DNA of 59,026 nt, from assembly GCA_023269235.1 (NCBI GenBank), contig JAHFTW010000012.1, positions 1 to 59,026 on the forward strand, given 5' to 3'. Under the pieces are notes generated by a model that saw only the letters and a list, made by a program, of their open reading frames with translations, had not been told where the DNA came from and ran no database searches. This DNA is from Thermoplasmata archaeon (GTDB lineage: Archaea; Thermoplasmatota; E2; JACPAO01; JAHFTW01). The position numbers and the translations under genes are program-made. Below are positions 24,002 to 32,257 of this stretch, one piece after another. The stretch's first letter is position 1. Every line of letters begins with the position of its first letter.

Positions 24002-24009
24002 TATTTTGC
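24002..24009 (-). promoter_or_regulatory. TATA-like box of the Lrp regulator gene
   Basis: GCAAAATA on the minus strand, centred 26 nt before GTG 23979. Confidence 0.55.
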
Positions 24010-24072
24010 CGTTTCCGCAACCCCTCTGACGCAGCCCAACAGCCCATCTCCAAGGCCCAGCCTGAAGACGTG

Positions 24073-24082
24073 CTCCTTTTCA
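24073..24082 (+). promoter_or_regulatory. TATA-like box of glmM
   Basis: CTCCTTTTCA, centred 28 nt before GTG 24106, supports the start at the conserved VAKLFGTNGVRG. Confidence 0.45.
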
Positions 24083-24105
24083 GCGGCCCCCCGCCTCGCC
24101 CGCGC

Positions 24106-25488
24106 GTGGCGAAGCTCTTCGGGACAAACGGTGTGCGCGGCGAGGTCGGCCAGGGCATGACGGCCGAACTGGCCCTCCGGCTCGGCATGGCGGTGGGGAC
24201 CTGGCTCAAACCAGGCGACCGCGTCGCTGTCGGGCGCGACGCGCGCGACTCCGGCCCTCACCTGCAAGCCGCCTTCTCCTCCGGCCTCAACGCGACCGGC
24301 GTCCACACCGTGGACGTCGGCGTCCTCGCGAGCCCCGGCATCCAGCTCTACGTCCGCGACAAGCGCTTCGCGGCGGGCGGCATCATCACCGCGAGCCACA
24401 ACCCCGCCGTGTACAACGGCATCAAGCTCGTCGCCCCCGACGGCACCGAGACGAGCCAGGACGAGGAGGCCGCCGTGGAGGCCGTGTACGCCTCCGGCAA
24501 ATTCCGCCTCGCCGTCTGGGACACGGTCGGGAAGCACGCGGTGGACACCGGCGCGGCGCAGCACTACCTCGAGGCCGTCCTCAAACAGGTGGACGTGCGC
24601 GCCATCCGCAACGCCCGCCTCAAGGTGGTCCTCGACCCCGGCGGCGGCGCCGGGTGCGTCACCGCGCCCAGCCTCATGAACACGCTCGGCGTCCAGGTCG
24701 TGCCGCTCTCCTGCACGCTCGATGGCGCATTCCGCGACCGCCCGAGCGAGCCAAGCCAAGAGAACGCCAAGCGCGCCATGGAGGCAGTCCGCAAGAGCGG
24801 CGCCCACCTGGGCATCCTCCAGGACGGCGACGCCGACCGCGCCATCTTCGTGGACGAGAAGGGCCAGTTCGTCTGGGGCGACGCCAGCCTCTCGCTCGCC
24901 ATCTTGCACGAGCTGCCCCGCCACACCGCGGGCGGAAAGGTCCCCGTCGTCTGCACCGCCGTCTCCTCCAGCTCCTGCGTCGCCGACGCCGTCAAGATGG
25001 CGGGCGGCCGCCTCGAGTGGACCGTCGTCGGCTCCCCCGTCGTCGCGCGCGAGATGCTGCGGCACAACGCAGTCTTCGGCGGCGAGGACAATGGCGGCCT
25101 CATGTTCACGCGGCACCAGGTGTGCCGTGACGGCCTCATGGCGATGGCGTTCATGCTCGAACTGCTGGCCAAGACCGGGAAACCATTCAGCGAGCTCGTG
25201 GCCCAAGTGCCGCGCTACGCCCTCGTCAAGGACAAGATCCACGTCCCCGAGGCGCGCAAGCAGGCCATCCTCGCGAGCCTCAAGCCCCTCATCGCCAAGG
25301 AGGCGGGCGTAAAGTCGGTGGACGACCGCGACGGCCTCAAGGCCTACCTTGCCAACGGCTGGGTCCTCATCCGACCCAGCGGCACCGAGCCCATCTACCG
25401 CATCCAGGCGGAAGCCGCGACCCCAGCCGCCGCGACCGCCATCATCGCCCGCTTCAAGCCGATCCTGGAGCGCGCAGCAGCGCACTGA
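24106..25488 (+). CDS. glmM: Phosphoglucosamine mutase/phosphomannomutase family (archaeal GlmM-like)
   Basis: A 460-residue alpha-D-phosphohexomutase. Domain 1 has KLFGTNGVRGEV and the phosphoserine loop TASHNPAVYNGIKL; domain 2 carries the metal-binding DGDADRAIF; domain 3 the sugar-binding GGEDNGGLMF (GEmSG-equivalent); domain 4 the phosphate-binding RPSGTEPIYRI. The family interconverts hexose 1- and 6-phosphates; archaeal members usually act on glucosamine, glucose or mannose phosphates, for UDP-GlcNAc and glycan precursors. The start is GTG 24106, matching the family N terminus and the promoter. The 3' end overlaps the convergent peptidase gene by 35 bp. Confidence 0.92.
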   Translation: MAKLFGTNGVRGEVGQGMTAELALRLGMAVGTWLKPGDRVAVGRDARDSGPHLQAAFSSGLNATGVHTVDVGVLASPGIQLYVRDKRFAAGGIITASHNPAVYNGIKLVAPDGTETSQDEEAAVEAVYASGKFRLAVWDTVGKHAVDTGAAQHYLEAVLKQVDVRAIRNARLKVVLDPGGGAGCVTAPSLMNTLGVQVVPLSCTLDGAFRDRPSEPSQENAKRAMEAVRKSGAHLGILQDGDADRAIFVDEKGQFVWGDASLSLAILHELPRHTAGGKVPVVCTAVSSSSCVADAVKMAGGRLEWTVVGSPVVAREMLRHNAVFGGEDNGGLMFTRHQVCRDGLMAMAFMLELLAKTGKPFSELVAQVPRYALVKDKIHVPEARKQAILASLKPLIAKEAGVKSVDDRDGLKAYLANGWVLIRPSGTEPIYRIQAEAATPAAATAIIARFKPILERAAAH

Positions 25489-26503
25489 AGGCCGGGTCCG
25501 CCAGCGTGCGAGCCAGCGTCTCGCCCACGAGGCCGAGCATCGTCGCGTCGAGCCGGTCCACGGTGTCGAACGTGGTGTCCCACTGCGGCGGGAAGGTCGT
25601 CAGGCGGCCGGCGTCAATCACGTCCACGCTGGGGACCTTCGCCTGGATGAAGGCGAGATGGTCGTCCTCGATGGTGGTCGTCGTGTTCACGAAGTGCGCG
25701 GCCCCGCCGGGGAGGGCCTGGCCGTGGCTCCACAGGAGGTCCTGGAGGGCCGGCGCGCTGGAGCGGCTGTACGACTCCTTCGGGTAGAGGGCGCCCGGGT
25801 CGCCCACCATGTCGAGCAGAACGAACGAGGAGGCGGCGACGAGCGGGTGCTGCGCAAAGTAAAGCGAGCCCGCGTCGGGGTAGCAGTCGTAGAAGCCGTC
25901 CTCGCCGTCGATGAACAAGATGCCCACGGAGAACGGGAGCGGGGCCATCGCGTCGAGGTGCCGCATGAGCTGGAGAAGCACGCCGACCCCGCTTGCCCCG
26001 TCGTTGGCGCCCGGGTCGGGAAGGCCCCGCTTGGACGGGTCGGGGTCGTTGTCGCTGTGCATCTGCGAGTCCCAGTGCGCGCCGAGGAGCACAAGCGGGG
26101 CGCCAGCGTGCGTGCCGGCGCGCACGACGAGGAGGTTCGCGAACGCAAGGCCCGGGACCTTCGCCTCGGCCGCCTCGGAGCAGTAACGGCGCACGACCTC
26201 GGGGCCCGGGGTGTAGCCGCGCACGACGCTGCGGTCAAGGGCGAGATAGTCGGTTCCCGTGAAGTTCTGCCACGACCGCGTCCATCCGGACACGGCGGTC
26301 GCGCCCCAGAGGACCGCGGCGCCCTCGCGCTGTCCCTCGGTGCTGGGGATGCGAAACCGGGGCGAGCCGTCGTCGCGCAAGGCGACCGCCTTCACCCAAC
26401 CGAGGGCCGCAGCGCCATCGAACGGGACGGCGTCCGCAGGCCGGGCGGGACCGAAGCAGCCCGCCAGGAGGACGAGGAGGGCCAGGACCGCGACGGCGCG
26501 CAC
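25454..26503 (-). CDS. M28-fold lipoprotein, glutaminyl-cyclase-like
   Basis: A 349-residue exported protein: hydrophobic signal VRAVAVLALLVLLAGC ending in a lipobox-like Cys, then an M28 Zn-hydrolase domain. Seen: LLGAHWDSQ (His/Asp), PGANDGASGVGVLLQL (Asp ligand), LFIDGEDGF (Glu), a central DDHLAFIQAKVPSVDVID, and FPPQWDTTFDTVDRLD. The DDHxxF and Wx(T)xxDT spacing is closer to glutaminyl-peptide cyclotransferases than to aminopeptidases; the usual C-terminal His ligand (WHT) reads WDT here. GTG 26503 lies 26 nt from a TATA-like box. It would act outside the cell on N-terminal Gln or peptides. Confidence 0.82.
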   Translation of the reverse strand: MRAVAVLALLVLLAGCFGPARPADAVPFDGAAALGWVKAVALRDDGSPRFRIPSTEGQREGAAVLWGATAVSGWTRSWQNFTGTDYLALDRSVVRGYTPGPEVVRRYCSEAAEAKVPGLAFANLLVVRAGTHAGAPLVLLGAHWDSQMHSDNDPDPSKRGLPDPGANDGASGVGVLLQLMRHLDAMAPLPFSVGILFIDGEDGFYDCYPDAGSLYFAQHPLVAASSFVLLDMVGDPGALYPKESYSRSSAPALQDLLWSHGQALPGGAAHFVNTTTTIEDDHLAFIQAKVPSVDVIDAGRLTTFPPQWDTTFDTVDRLDATMLGLVGETLARTLADPAFSALLRAPGSA

Positions 26504-26524
26504 AGGCTTCGAGCCGGGGGCGGC

Positions 26525-26534
26525 GATTAGTAGT
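26525..26534 (-). promoter_or_regulatory. TATA-like box of the M28/glutaminyl-cyclase gene
   Basis: ACTACTAATC on the minus strand is centred 26 nt before GTG 26503. It shares the 61-bp divergent gap with the fen box and overlaps it by two bases. Confidence 0.45.
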
Positions 26535-26542
26535 TTCTTAAC
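26533..26542 (+). promoter_or_regulatory. TATA-like box of fen
   Basis: GTTTCTTAAC is centred 27 nt before GTG 26565. Confidence 0.5.
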
Positions 26543-26564
26543 GGCGCCCTGCGGTGCCGAAGCC

Positions 26565-27671
26565 GTGGGAATCGACCTCGGCGACGTCGTCATCAAGCGG
26601 CCCACGTCGCTCACGGCGCTCGCCGGCAAGCGCGTCGCCATCGACGCCTGGAACATCCTCTACCAGTTCCTCGCGAGCATCCGCCAACCCGACGGGACGC
26701 CGCTCATGGACGCGCAGGGCCGCATCACGAGCCACCTCTCCGGGCTCCTCTCCCGCACCGCGAACCTCGTCGAGGCCGGCATCAAGCCGGTCTTCGTCTT
26801 CGACGGCGAGCCGCATCCTCTCAAACGCGAGACGCTCGCGGACCGTTCGGAGCGCAAACAGAAGGCGCAGGCCGGCCTCGTCGCGGCGCAGGCGGACCGC
26901 GACGCCGCGGTTGCGTCCGGCGACGAGGAAGGTGCCGACGCCGCCGAGGAGCGCATGCGCACGAAGGCGCAGCAGACCAGCCGCCTTACCATCCCAATGG
27001 TGGAGGAGGCCCAGGCGCTCCTGCGTGGCCTCGGCATCCCCGTCGTGCAGGCCCCCGGCGAGGGCGAGGCGCAGGCGTCCTGGATGGCGCAGTCCGGGGC
27101 CGTGGACGCGGCCGTGTCGCAGGATTTCGACGCGCTCCTCTTCGGCGCCCCGACGCTGGTGCGTAATCTCGCCACCGGCGGGCGCCGCAAGCTCCCGGGC
27201 AAGCAGGTCTGGGTCGAGGTCGAGCCCGAGGAGATCCCGCTTGCCGCCTCGCTGGCCCAGCTTGGCCTCACGCGCGAGCAGCTCGTGGACTGCGCCCTCC
27301 TCGTCGGCACCGACTTCCACCCCGGCGTCAAGGGCATTGGCGCCAAGAAAGCCGTCGCCCTGGTCCAGAAGAACGGCACGCTTGAGGCCCTCCTCGACCG
27401 GCTGGCCGCCAACCCTTCCTCGGCCGACTCCGCCGTGGAGCGCGCCATCGTCGAGCAGCACGAGGCGCTCGCCGACCGCGAGGAGGTGCGGCGCATCTTC
27501 CTCGCGTCCCCGCACGCCGACGTGGGAGACCTTTCCCTCAAGGCGCCCGACGATGCGGCCGTGAACGAGCTGCTCGTGCGCTCGCACGGCTTCGCCCCCG
27601 ACCGGGTGGCGGGCTCGCTCGCCAAGTTCGGGGCGGCGCGCGGCAAGCGCGCGCAGACGACGCTGTTCTGA
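26565..27671 (+). CDS. fen: Flap endonuclease 1
   Basis: A 368-residue FEN-1, the 5' flap nuclease of Okazaki-fragment maturation and base-excision repair. Seen: GIDLGDVV start, VAIDAWNILYQF (metal Asp), FVFDGEPHPLKRETLADR, the acidic APGEGEAQASWMA and AVSQDFDALLFG, the helix-two-turn-helix KGIGAKKAVALV preceded by GTDFHPG, and a terminal AQTTLF that matches a PCNA-interacting peptide. The start is GTG 26565, where the conserved N-terminal Gly-Ile-Asp begins and TATA spacing agrees. It is divergent from the M28 lipoprotein and separated by only 13 bp from the convergent propeller gene. Confidence 0.97.
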   Translation: MGIDLGDVVIKRPTSLTALAGKRVAIDAWNILYQFLASIRQPDGTPLMDAQGRITSHLSGLLSRTANLVEAGIKPVFVFDGEPHPLKRETLADRSERKQKAQAGLVAAQADRDAAVASGDEEGADAAEERMRTKAQQTSRLTIPMVEEAQALLRGLGIPVVQAPGEGEAQASWMAQSGAVDAAVSQDFDALLFGAPTLVRNLATGGRRKLPGKQVWVEVEPEEIPLAASLAQLGLTREQLVDCALLVGTDFHPGVKGIGAKKAVALVQKNGTLEALLDRLAANPSSADSAVERAIVEQHEALADREEVRRIFLASPHADVGDLSLKAPDDAAVNELLVRSHGFAPDRVAGSLAKFGAARGKRAQTTLF

Positions 27672-27684
27672 TGCGGCCGGGGCC

Positions 27685-29208
27685 TTACAACAGGCCGGGC
27701 GTGTTCTGGCCCGAGTACTCGAGCGTGCGGTGGCTTCCGTAAATCGGGTGGTCCGCCGTGGGCGTGAACGTGTAGAGGCCCATGAAGACGTCCGCCAAGT
27801 AGAGGACGCCGTTCGGGCCGACGGCCACGTCCATCTGCTCGGGCGCGTCAACGGTGACGCCGAGCTTGCAGAGCTGGTTCTCGACGGTGGACTCCACGGG
27901 GTCAATGGTGACGGGGGCGGCGCCATCGGCGTACGCGCCCATCGCGATGAGCGACGGGTTCGACCAGAAGGCCGGGTTGCGCAGGTCGAACTGGAACCAG
28001 CCTGCGTGGTAGCTCGAGATGGTCATGAGGCCGCCGTCGTGCAGCCGCTGGTTGTGCAGGCTGAAGCGGATGTTGAGGGCGCTGTGGTTGCCCGGGTTGT
28101 GCCACTCCCCAAGCTGCGTCATCTGGATGGGCTCGCTGCCGCGCTGGACCGACTTCAGGGCGTTGCCGTCAAGGACCCAGAAAGGGCTGGGATGGGTGTG
28201 CTGGGGGTCGGGCACGAAGTCCTCGGACGCGACGACGACGAGAGTCTGGTCGCCGATGAACGCGACGTCGACGGTGTGGACGTAGTAGCCTCCGTTCTTA
28301 GCCTCGAGCTCGGTGCGGTTGGGGATGTCCCAGGTGCCGATGTCGAAGGGCTTGCTGGGGTCCGTGACGTCCACGACCGAGACGCCGCCGCCCCCGTTGG
28401 CCGAGAGCGACCAGGTGGTGTTCCAGGGCGTGTCGCGGACGTAGAGATCGTGGCCGGTGCTGACGGTCCCGGAGGCGACGAGCTTGGCGGTGCCGTCCTC
28501 CGCGCGGACGATCTGGTAGATGTCGCCGAAGATGAAGGCGTAGTCGAGGCCGTTGATGCGGTGGACGAAGACCGAGTGCGTGCTGGAGTGCAGGCGGTTG
28601 TTGGTCGGGTCGCCCAGCGTTCCGCCGGAAGCCAGCAGGACGTCGGCGACGAGGGGCTGGTTCTTGTTGCGGGTGTCGAGCAGGTAGGCGGTGAACGCGG
28701 CGCCGGCGGGGTTGATGTGCCCGAGGCAGTCGACGTACTCGGTCCCGAGGACGACGTAGTCGCCGTCGGGGGTGGCGCCGATCGAGCGGTCGCCGCCGAC
28801 GCTGCCCGGGATGATCCAGCGGCCCATCTCCTTGGGGTGCGCGGGGTCGGAGTGGACGTCCCAGATCTGCATGCCGCCATCAACGCTGACGGTGTGGCTG
28901 CCGTAGACGGCGCCGAAGAGCCAGCCGTTCTGGAGGTCCATGGCGTGGATGCCGGCCGCGTTGGCGGCGTTGGCCATCAGCGGGTCACGGGCGCTGAACG
29001 CGTAGTTCCACAGGAACTTGTGCTGGCCAGGGTCGGCGTGGTCGTGGCCCGCGCCGTCGGGCATGGAGTCGAAAGGGGCCGTGTAGCGTTCGTCGGGGTA
29101 GACGACGGCGCCGCCGTGGCTCGCCCCGGTCGTGCTGGACGTGTTGCTTGCGCTCATGCAGCCGGCCAGCAGAAGAAGTGTGCCGGCGAGCAAGGGGAAG
29201 GCCCTCAT
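27685..29208 (-). CDS. Secreted lipoprotein, LVIVD-type beta-propeller
   Basis: A 507-residue protein starting MRAFPLLAGTLLLLAGCMSA, with a lipobox-like LLAGC and Ser/Thr/His-rich mature N terminus, so likely lipid-anchored outside the cell. Blade-like repeats include GGMQIWDVHSDPAHPKEMGRW, TAYLLDTRNKNQP, GVSVVDVTDPSKPFDIGTWD, PFWVLDGNALKSV and FQFDLRNPAF. It resembles the propeller lipoprotein at 9392-10777 in plan but the two share little direct sequence. ATG 29208 has CGTTATGCC 27 nt upstream and also GGAGG close to the start. Function unknown. Confidence 0.78.
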   Translation of the reverse strand: MRAFPLLAGTLLLLAGCMSASNTSSTTGASHGGAVVYPDERYTAPFDSMPDGAGHDHADPGQHKFLWNYAFSARDPLMANAANAAGIHAMDLQNGWLFGAVYGSHTVSVDGGMQIWDVHSDPAHPKEMGRWIIPGSVGGDRSIGATPDGDYVVLGTEYVDCLGHINPAGAAFTAYLLDTRNKNQPLVADVLLASGGTLGDPTNNRLHSSTHSVFVHRINGLDYAFIFGDIYQIVRAEDGTAKLVASGTVSTGHDLYVRDTPWNTTWSLSANGGGGVSVVDVTDPSKPFDIGTWDIPNRTELEAKNGGYYVHTVDVAFIGDQTLVVVASEDFVPDPQHTHPSPFWVLDGNALKSVQRGSEPIQMTQLGEWHNPGNHSALNIRFSLHNQRLHDGGLMTISSYHAGWFQFDLRNPAFWSNPSLIAMGAYADGAAPVTIDPVESTVENQLCKLGVTVDAPEQMDVAVGPNGVLYLADVFMGLYTFTPTADHPIYGSHRTLEYSGQNTPGLL

Positions 29209-29231
29209 CGCCTCCACCGACCCGCCAGGGG

Positions 29232-29240
29232 GCATAACGG
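29232..29240 (-). promoter_or_regulatory. TATA-like box of the second propeller lipoprotein
   Basis: CCGTTATGC on the minus strand, centred about 28 nt before ATG 29208. The rest of 29209-29330 holds nothing I recognise. Confidence 0.4.
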
Positions 29241-29330
29241 TTGTGGAGGGTGAAAGGGCCGGACTGGCGTGGCTTCCGGCAATCACGCTGGCGGGCTTCG
29301 AGGGCGCCCCCGCTTCCCGGCTGTTGGCCA

Positions 29331-29563
29331 GTTCGCCAACCTGTCCGAGGCAGCCCTTCGTCCTCCGACGGCGGCGTCGCGCAGAACCCGTGGATGTCAA
29401 CATGAGGCTGGCGGGGGGTCGCGGAACACCATGGGGCTCGCTTCGCGCGCCGCTTGCGCCATTCTTCCTTGGGGGGCCCGCCGCCGTCGGAGGCTCCTGG
29501 ACGCACCGGGCGGAGGAATCGCGCTTCGTCGGTCGGAGGCTTTGTCGCGTCCGCGCGGTGCCC
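29331..29563 (+). repeat. Dispersed structured element, copy A (233 bp)
   Basis: Begins GTTCGCCAACCTGTCCGAGG, carries CGACGGCGGCGTCG, GCTTCGCGCGCCGC, GTCGGAGG then TGGACGCACC, and ends GCGCGGTGCCC. Copies with the same order and spacing of these words lie at 51626-51867 (reverse orientation) and 56210-56449. Copy A is the most diverged: its first-hairpin arms are degraded. It ends 6 bp from the aRF1 stop codon and lies upstream of a propeller lipoprotein. No intact ORF explains it. Confidence 0.75.
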
Positions 29564-29568
29564 CAGGG

Positions 29569-30831
29569 CTAGCTGGTCAGTTTGTAGCGGAGCAGGGCGA
29601 CGACGCCGCCAAAGGCGTTCATGAGCATCCCGCCCTCCTCGCTGGCGGAGCTCACGACGTGGACCTCGGAACCGCCGGTCTCGGCAATCTCGGAGAGCTC
29701 CTCGACGAGGTCGCGCTTCTCCATGGTGAGGTTGTTGGCGCCCCACAGCTTGGCCTGCGCGGCGACGGTCTCCTCGAGCTGCATCGCGGGCACCGTCTTC
29801 GTGACATGCTCGCCAGTCTGGCGATGCGTGAAGGAAAGGCGCCACTTGCGCACGTTCTCGCTGATGAGCAGGTGCGCGACGGCGCCGGCGTCGAGCGCCT
29901 TGCGGACCTCACCTTCTCCGTACGTCCCGAGGCCACCGTCGGGTTTGGCGACCTCGCGCAGGAACTGCTGCATGAGCTTGCGGTCGCCGACCATGGCGAT
30001 GCCCTGGATGGCGGTCGCCGCGTTCTCGACCATCTCCTTGAGGCCCTGGTCCTCGTCCGTGTAGCCGGTGTCGAAGTACTGCGCGTAGAGCTTCTTCTGC
30101 AGCTCGTGGTGGAGGTAGCCTTCGCGGGCGAAGAAGTCCTTGGTCGCCCCGGGGCCGCCCAGCAGGAGCGCCTTGAGGTCGGCGTGCAGGAAGATCTCGT
30201 TGGCGCGCTCGGCGCAGTGCGTGAACCACTCGTGCGCCGCAATCTCGATGAGGCGCTCAAAACGTTGAGCGGATTGACCGCCACGGCCGTGCTTGCTGGG
30301 GACCTGGGACTGGCGGTTGTAGACCGCCTTGATGCTTTTGCCGCGCAGGAAGCCCATGGAGCACTCCTTGCGGTCGAGGATGATGAGGCCGTACACGTCC
30401 TCGGCGCTGCCCATCGAGGTGAGGGGCTCGAGGTTGAAGGTGGACTCGCAGCGGTACTGGTACGTCGCAATCGGAATCGGGGGCTCGATGAACTCCGCCA
30501 CGAAGTCCGTCTTGTTGCCGCCGATGTTGACGTTGCCCACGAAGATGGCGAGGCCGTTCGGGGGCGTGGACTTGTAGTTCTTCAGGCGCGCCGCGATGCT
30601 GGTGAGCGCCGACACGACGGCGTCCTGCGTGCCCTTGCTCTTGATGTTGGAGGCCTGCCCGACCTCGTTGCGCACCATGCCGGCGACGTCGGAGAGCAGG
30701 CGCGTCGGGGGGACGTAGAGCGTCACCAGGGTCGTGCCCATGCCGCGGTACTCGGCGAGCTCCTCCAGCTTGCGCTTGAAGACGTACTTCTGCCGCTCGG
30801 TCCACTCGGACTTGGCGGGAGGGGGAGCCAC
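29569..30831 (-). CDS. prf1: Peptide chain release factor aRF1
   Basis: A 420-residue archaeal/eukaryal class I release factor that reads all three stop codons and triggers peptidyl-tRNA hydrolysis. Seen: the N-terminal EWTERQKYVFKRKLEELAEY, YVPPTRLLSDV, the stop-codon-recognition NIKS within ASNIKSKGTQ, the catalytic GGQ in KHGRGGQSAQRF, and a C-terminal domain ending with VEELSEIAETGGSEV. The frame runs further upstream (30888), but GTG 30831 is favoured: an A/T-rich box at 30853-30864 lies 27 nt before it, and the extension (MARFVPLPPFKYPPP) is not family-like and overlaps that promoter. Confidence 0.96.
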   Translation of the reverse strand: MAPPPAKSEWTERQKYVFKRKLEELAEYRGMGTTLVTLYVPPTRLLSDVAGMVRNEVGQASNIKSKGTQDAVVSALTSIAARLKNYKSTPPNGLAIFVGNVNIGGNKTDFVAEFIEPPIPIATYQYRCESTFNLEPLTSMGSAEDVYGLIILDRKECSMGFLRGKSIKAVYNRQSQVPSKHGRGGQSAQRFERLIEIAAHEWFTHCAERANEIFLHADLKALLLGGPGATKDFFAREGYLHHELQKKLYAQYFDTGYTDEDQGLKEMVENAATAIQGIAMVGDRKLMQQFLREVAKPDGGLGTYGEGEVRKALDAGAVAHLLISENVRKWRLSFTHRQTGEHVTKTVPAMQLEETVAAQAKLWGANNLTMEKRDLVEELSEIAETGGSEVHVVSSASEEGGMLMNAFGGVVALLRYKLTS

Positions 30832-30852
30832 GGCGGCGCCGACGGGAGGGGG

Positions 30853-30864
30853 GTATTTGAAAGG
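30853..30864 (-). promoter_or_regulatory. TATA-like box of prf1
   Basis: CCTTTCAAATAC on the minus strand, centred 27 nt before GTG 30831; this box decides the start. Confidence 0.55.
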
Positions 30865-30918
30865 CGGGAGAGGGACGAACCGCGCCACAAGGAGGGCGAA
30901 ACAGAATCACGTCGCGTG

Positions 30919-30951
30919 GCAAGGAAGGGAAAAGAGGGCGAAGGAGAAACG
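30919..30951 (-). terminator. Pyrimidine-rich tail downstream of the helix-hairpin-helix gene
   Basis: On the minus strand 30951-30919 is a run of C and T (TTTCTCC, TTCGCCCTCTTTTCCCTTCC) 60-90 nt after the stop of the gene at 31012. Pyrimidine/oligo-U tails terminate archaeal transcription. The rest of the 30865-31011 gap has nothing recognisable. Confidence 0.35.
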
Positions 30952-31011
30952 ACTGCGATGGCCTTGCTGCGACCGCGGAACCATCCCGAAGCTCGTCCCG
31001 AAGCAAGCACC

Positions 31012-31860
31012 CTAAGCGATTTGCTTGGCCTCACTAATCCAGTTCTGGGTGATCTCGGGCGTGATGCGCGTCGCCTGGATGGCGACGAGGCGGGGGGTGC
31101 CCTGCATGTTGGTCTTCTCCGTGGCCCGGACCTGGCTGCAGAGTTCATCGCTTTCGCGGCCTGCGAGGTGGTCGACCGACGAAAGGCCGGAGCGGACCAA
31201 GAGTTCGCTGTACTGCTTGCCGATGCCCTTGACTTCCATCAGGTCGGCCATGGACTGCCACTGGCGGTACGTCACCAACGGGCAGCCGATTTTCGGCGCC
31301 ATGACGTTGGCGTCCGAGGACTTGACCTGGCCGACAGTGTGGATGCCATTCTTCTTGAGGCGCGCCCCGTACTCGGTGCCGATGCCCTCGATTTCGATGG
31401 CGGGCAACTCCCGGGTGCGAGCGGCGTGCTCACCGCGGCGGTCGGCGTAGGGCGTCGAGGCGTTGGAGTGGCCGTTGCCGTTCGAGCGCACAATCACGGC
31501 CTCGCTGGCGGGGCGCGGTCGCGTCGGGGCGGTGCCGGTGTCCAATGTGGACATGCGCGAGTGGAGGACCTTCTGCTCGTAGCGCATGTCACGGAGCGAC
31601 GCGCGCAGGGTGAAGAGCACATAGCTGAGGCCGAACGCCAAGGAGAGTGTGATGAACCCCAGGCCGAAGAGACTGCTCTGGACAGAGAACAGCCCCAAGC
31701 CGACGACGCCGAGATAGGCGAGGACGAAGACGACGGCGATTCCCGTCACGACCAGGGCGCCAATCAAGGCGTATGGACGTTTGGCCTCGCCTTTGACGAA
31801 GCTCGACTCGGTTTCCACGACGGCGGATTCCTTTTTGGTTGTGTTAATTTTGTAGTCCAT
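31012..31860 (-). CDS. Membrane protein with C-terminal helix-hairpin-helix domains
   Basis: A 282-residue protein. A short charged N terminus (MDYKINTTKKESAVVETESS) precedes two hydrophobic helices (ALIGALVVTGIAVVFVLAYL and LFGLGFITLSLAFGLSYVLF). A Ser/Asn/Pro-rich linker leads to a soluble part with two HhH-type motifs: IEIEGIGTEYGARLKKNGIH and LMEVKGIGKQYSELLVRSGL. This resembles DUF4332-like tandem HhH domains, which suggests DNA binding or protein contacts next to the membrane. Codon use is less GC-biased than in its neighbours. ATG 31860 is the first plausible start; no strong TATA box or SD is seen. Function unknown. Confidence 0.7.
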   Translation of the reverse strand: MDYKINTTKKESAVVETESSFVKGEAKRPYALIGALVVTGIAVVFVLAYLGVVGLGLFSVQSSLFGLGFITLSLAFGLSYVLFTLRASLRDMRYEQKVLHSRMSTLDTGTAPTRPRPASEAVIVRSNGNGHSNASTPYADRRGEHAARTRELPAIEIEGIGTEYGARLKKNGIHTVGQVKSSDANVMAPKIGCPLVTYRQWQSMADLMEVKGIGKQYSELLVRSGLSSVDHLAGRESDELCSQVRATEKTNMQGTPRLVAIQATRITPEITQNWISEAKQIA

Positions 31861-32049
31861 AATGAGACCTAGCCATCTGTAGCCTACGGGCCTACTTACG
31901 CTGGCGTGAACCCGGACATGTGTGGCTTGCTGGTGCCCGTCGTGGAGAAGATGGGCGCTTGTCCGGATCCATCCCTCGCCAAGGCGACCATACATGTCGG
32001 GGTCGCACAATGACCTTAGCCATTCCGACGCTAGGGAGTGACGGTACCT

Positions 32050-32211
32050 ATGGCGCTCCTCGGACTCATCCTGCTCGTCGTGCTCATCGTGATCCTCCTC
32101 GGGGCGCACCCGCGCTGGCCGCACAGCCAGCGGTGGGGCTACGGCCCGTTCGGTGGCCTAGGCGTCGTGCTGATCATCCTGCTCATCCTGATCCTGTTAG
32201 GAATCATCTGA
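32050..32211 (+). CDS. DUF3309-like small hydrophobic protein (53 residues)
   Basis: ATG 32050 opens a 53-residue ORF: MALLGLILLVVLIVILLGAH, then PRWPHSQRWGYGPFGGLGVV and a hydrophobic tail LIILLILILLGII. The two membrane helices around a PxWPxSxxWGYGPxGGLG turn match the DUF3309 family, found mainly in bacteria, function unknown. GGGAG lies about 12 nt upstream, and no TATA box at the usual leaderless distance is evident. The 189 bp between the HhH gene start and this ORF shows no further gene I would defend. Confidence 0.75.
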   Translation: MALLGLILLVVLIVILLGAHPRWPHSQRWGYGPFGGLGVVLIILLILILLGII

Positions 32212-32257
32212 CCCTCGGGCGCAGCGTGGGCGCCCTGCAGGCACGGAGACTTCCATC

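Noticed and set aside
30832-30888. N-terminal extension of aRF1 from ATG 30888
   Set aside because: The extension is Pro-rich and overlaps the TATA-like box; GTG 30831 fits both family length and promoter spacing.
31917-32012. 31-codon ORF MCGLLVPVVEKMGACPDPSL before DUF3309
   Set aside because: Too short, with weak start context and rare codons; no conservation can be judged.
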